The notes under the pieces were generated by a model. It was given only the letters and a program-made list of their open reading frames with translations, had not been told where the DNA came from and searched no databases. A stretch of DNA of 64,000 nt from DASSTY01 sp035760645. Its GTDB lineage: Bacteria > Gemmatimonadota > Gemmatimonadetes > Gemmatimonadales > GWC2-71-9. Positions within the stretch are counted from its first letter, which is position 1, and the number at the start of each line of letters is the position of its first letter. The stretch covers positions 1-64,000 of the forward strand of contig DASTSO010000021.1 in assembly GCA_035760645.1 (NCBI GenBank), read 5' to 3'. This document shows, piece by piece, positions 62,049-64,000 of the stretch. Made by a program: the position numbers and the translations under genes.

Positions 62049-62813
62049 CTACTTCTTCGGCCGCGCCTTCGCTGCGTAGATCGAATCCAGCACCTGGCGG
62101 AACACCTCGATCGGGTACGCGCCCGACATGAGACCGCCCTCGATGTAGAAGGACGGAGTGCTGTTCGCGCCGGAGCGCGCGGCGCCCTCGGCGTCGCGCT
62201 GCACGGCGGCGCGCGTCGCCGGGTTCTGCAGGCATGCGAGCATCGCCTGGCGCGGCACCTGCACCGAGTCGGCGAGCGTCATGAGGTAGGGCGTCGGATC
62301 GGGGAGCTTCGCCCAGTCGGCCTGGTAGGTGTAGAGCAGGTCGTGCACCCGCCAGAAGCGGCGCTGCGCGGCGGCGCAGAGCGCGAACTCGGCGGCGGCC
62401 TCGGCGTTCGGGTGGATCTGCGTGAGCGGGAAGTTGATGAACACCCAGCGCACCTTCCCGGGCTTGATGTACTCCCGCTCGATCGCCGGGAAGGTCTCGA
62501 GCGCGTGTCGGCGGCAATAGGGGCACTGGAAGTCCGACATCTCGTAGACCGTCACCGGCGCCGTGGGTGCGCCCATCGCGCGCGCGCCGAGCGCGCCGAT
62601 CGTCGTGTCGCTCGTGGCGGCCGTGCCGGCACCGGGTGCCGCCGGTGTCGGGGCGGCGGCGGCCGGCGTGTCGACCGGCTGCGCACCGGCGCCCGCGGCC
62701 GGCGGCAGCGAGTCGGGTCGGATCGCGTCGCGGTTCGAGGGGCCGCAGGCGAGCGCGGCCAGCATGGCGAGCGTGCCGAGGATGCGGGAGGGGCGGACGG
62801 CGGTCGGGTGCAC
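62049..62813 (-). CDS. DsbA-like lipoprotein
   Basis: The 254-residue protein has a lipobox (LAMLAALAC, Cys23), an Ala/Pro linker of about 60 residues and a thioredoxin fold with VYEMSDFQCPYCRRHALETF (CPYC, Cys97/100) and ANSTPSFYIEGGLMSGAYP, with the cis-Pro after Thr. It is an envelope disulfide oxidoreductase of the DsbA/DsbG kind and is related to the lipoprotein at 31011. It lies 13 nt after the gene at 62827. Confidence 0.88.
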   Translation of the reverse strand: MHPTAVRPSRILGTLAMLAALACGPSNRDAIRPDSLPPAAGAGAQPVDTPAAAAPTPAAPGAGTAATSDTTIGALGARAMGAPTAPVTVYEMSDFQCPYCRRHALETFPAIEREYIKPGKVRWVFINFPLTQIHPNAEAAAEFALCAAAQRRFWRVHDLLYTYQADWAKLPDPTPYLMTLADSVQVPRQAMLACLQNPATRAAVQRDAEGAARSGANSTPSFYIEGGLMSGAYPIEVFRQVLDSIYAAKARPKK

Positions 62814-62826
62814 GGAGGGCTCCGGG

Positions 62827-63567
62827 TCAGTAGCGGCGCTGGCGGTGGCCGCTGCGGCTGTCGAGCCGCACGGTGTCGCCGCGCACGGGCACGTTCCAGT
62901 ACCAGCGCGAGTTCGGGTCGTCGACGTCGAGCGAGGTGGCCCAGATCCACCACTGGCCCGCGGGCAGCCGCAGCGTCGCCCAGCCGGTGGCGTTGGTGGT
63001 GTCCACCACCGGCTGATGGCCGCTCCGCTCGACGAGGGCGTGGGTGACGCTGTCCCAGCCCCGGAAGGCGTTATCTTGCCAGTGGCGCAGGGGGGCGCGG
63101 AGCGTGCTGTCGCGCAGGCGGAGCTCGCGCCGCACCACGTCGAGCGCGCGGCCCGCCGAGTCGCGCGTGCGCGTCGCCGCGGCGAGCGCGGCGCGGAGCC
63201 GGGCGGCGCCGGGGCCGGTCGAGTCGCGCGCGAGCGAATCCTCCAGGGCCCGCGTGCGCACCGTGGCCGCCGTGAAGTCGCGGAACGGCCCCCGGAAGCG
63301 GTCGAGGAGACTGTCGAGCGCCGCCGTGCTCGGGCGCGGCGGCGCCTTGGCCTCGAACGCCGCGCGGAGACTGTCGCGGTCGTAGGGCAGCGCGACCACC
63401 TCGAGCTGCGCGACCGGCGTCTCGGCGCTGTCGAGCCCCGGGACCGAGGCCCGCACCGCCACGGTGCGCGCGCCCTCGCGGCACCCGCCGAGGAGCGCGG
63501 CCGTCGCGGCGAGCGTCACGGCCAGCGTCACGGCGAGCGCGGGAGCGAAGGAGGCGGCGCGGGTCAC
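62827..63567 (-). CDS. Lipoprotein with helical domain
   Basis: The 246-residue protein begins at GTG with VTRAASFAPALAVTLAVTLA and a lipobox LLGGC, then a beta stretch with VSVPGL-like sequence, a helical region rich in Arg/Leu/Ala (about 80-180) and a C-terminal beta part with GWATLRLPAGQWWIWATSLD. The Trp-rich end resembles a small carbohydrate- or Ig-like fold. The frame is open further upstream, but that part is Cys-rich only because it crosses a tandem repeat, so I took the GTG at the signal peptide. Its function is unknown. Confidence 0.65.
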   Translation of the reverse strand: MTRAASFAPALAVTLAVTLAATAALLGGCREGARTVAVRASVPGLDSAETPVAQLEVVALPYDRDSLRAAFEAKAPPRPSTAALDSLLDRFRGPFRDFTAATVRTRALEDSLARDSTGPGAARLRAALAAATRTRDSAGRALDVVRRELRLRDSTLRAPLRHWQDNAFRGWDSVTHALVERSGHQPVVDTTNATGWATLRLPAGQWWIWATSLDVDDPNSRWYWNVPVRGDTVRLDSRSGHRQRRY

Positions 63568-63608
63568 GGGAGCTCGGGGGTCGAGGGCGGTCGGGGAAGC
63601 ACGAGAAC

Positions 63609-63656
63609 ACACGCAACGGCACACGCAACGGCTCACGCAACGGCTCACGCAGCCGG
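63609..63656. repeat. 12-bp tandem repeat, four units
   Basis: Units of (A/T)CACGCAACGGC at 63609, 63621 and 63633, with a fourth degenerate copy at 63645. They lie in the gap between two divergent genes and may be a regulatory or slippage-prone spacer. Confidence 0.7.
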
Positions 63657-63675
63657 GGAGCGACGACAGATCGCG

Positions 63676-64000
63676 ATGGCGACCACGGTCCGCATGCGCA
63701 GCAGGATCCGCGCGAAAGCTACCGCCCTCGGCCTGGGCCTTCAACTCGCCGCCGTGCCGCTCCTGGCACAGGGCGGGCAGAATCCGGCCGTGGACACCCT
63801 GTTCCCGGCGCGGCCCACCGGCTTCGTCACGGACGTGGCGGGGCTCGTCGCGCCCGGCACCCGCAGCGACCTCGAGCAGCTCCTCACGAAGCTGCGGGCG
63901 GCGACGGGCGCCGAGCTCGCGGTCGTGACGCTGCCCACCATCGGTGACCGGAGCGAAGACGAGGTCGCGCTCGCCATCGGGCGGCGCTGGGGCGTGGGCG
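63676..64000 (+). CDS. TPM-domain protein (YgcG-like), N-terminal part
   Basis: The first 108 codons are inside the window. A signal peptide (LGLGLQLAAVPLLAQG) is followed by PTGFVTDVAGLVAPGTRSDL, LEQLLTKLRAATGAELAVVT and DEVALAIGRRWGVG, the start of a TPM/TLP18.3 domain as in YgcG and thylakoid-repair phosphatase-like proteins. An ATG six codons later is an alternative start. The gene runs off the end. Confidence 0.8.
   Translation, partial: MATTVRMRSRIRAKATALGLGLQLAAVPLLAQGGQNPAVDTLFPARPTGFVTDVAGLVAPGTRSDLEQLLTKLRAATGAELAVVTLPTIGDRSEDEVALAIGRRWGVG

Noticed and set aside
63568..63744. Cys-rich N-terminal extension (CVSRCVSRCVCRCVCS) of the lipoprotein gene
   Set aside because: It is the translation of the 12-bp tandem repeat upstream of a normal lipoprotein signal peptide; no ribosome site supports it.

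Overview
The window is a very GC-rich (by eye about 70 %) chromosomal stretch from a Gram-negative bacterium. It encodes outer-membrane barrels, lipoproteins, an MlaEFD-type lipid system and exported cytochromes. GTG/TTG starts, dense overlapping operons and the mix of families fit Gemmatimonadota best. That placement is inferred from style and gene content, since there is no rRNA here.

Region 1 (1-23.6 kb) looks like a stress/dormancy island. A leftward operon encodes an ABC exporter (ATPase, FtsX-type permease, HlyD adaptor), an Acg-type nitroreductase, a lipoprotein and an SRPBCC protein. Next come a TreT-like glycosyltransferase and a leftward operon of exported hemerythrin, tandem UspA, HemG-like flavodoxin and zinc alcohol dehydrogenase. 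They are followed by an MgtA-type P-ATPase, a second zinc dehydrogenase, PEP synthase, a second tandem UspA, an unusual HAD phosphatase/HerA-like ATPase fusion and a lone receiver protein. Seven transcription units here, and one at 36 kb, share a promoter element: TTCAC-type half-sites repeated every 11 bp, then a TAGCGT-like -10 about 15-16 nt after the last half-site. This looks like a regulon of an OmpR/PhoB-family regulator that is not encoded in the window.

Region 2 (23.6-37.2 kb) is redox and sulfur metabolism. It holds a FrnE-like DsbA, a Cyc2-like porin-cytochrome with a small cytochrome c and a membrane protein, an MFS exporter, a DUF302 protein, a TlpA-CcdA-Dsb operon, a persulfide-detoxification operon (rhodanese, TauE, persulfide dioxygenase-rhodanese, ArsR) and three Met-rich or DUF305 envelope proteins.

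Region 3 (37.3-42.35 kb) is bracketed by a perfect 55-bp repeat. One copy is the 3' part of an intact tRNA-Pro gene and the other is a tRNA fragment followed by its own terminator. This is the footprint of insertion at a tRNA gene. It encloses a small membrane protein, a cytochrome P450 remnant, NhaA, a histidine phosphatase and an APH-type phosphotransferase, but no integrase.

Region 4 (42.3-64 kb) is core genome: a six-gene tRNA cluster, an RpoD-family sigma factor, mlaE-mlaF-mlaD, NUDIX, an AraC-type regulator, atpA-G-D-C with a short epsilon, envelope proteins, two large hybrid histidine kinases with near-identical cores, a CPBP protease, a Dsb lipoprotein, a coiled-coil lipoprotein and the start of a TPM-domain protein.
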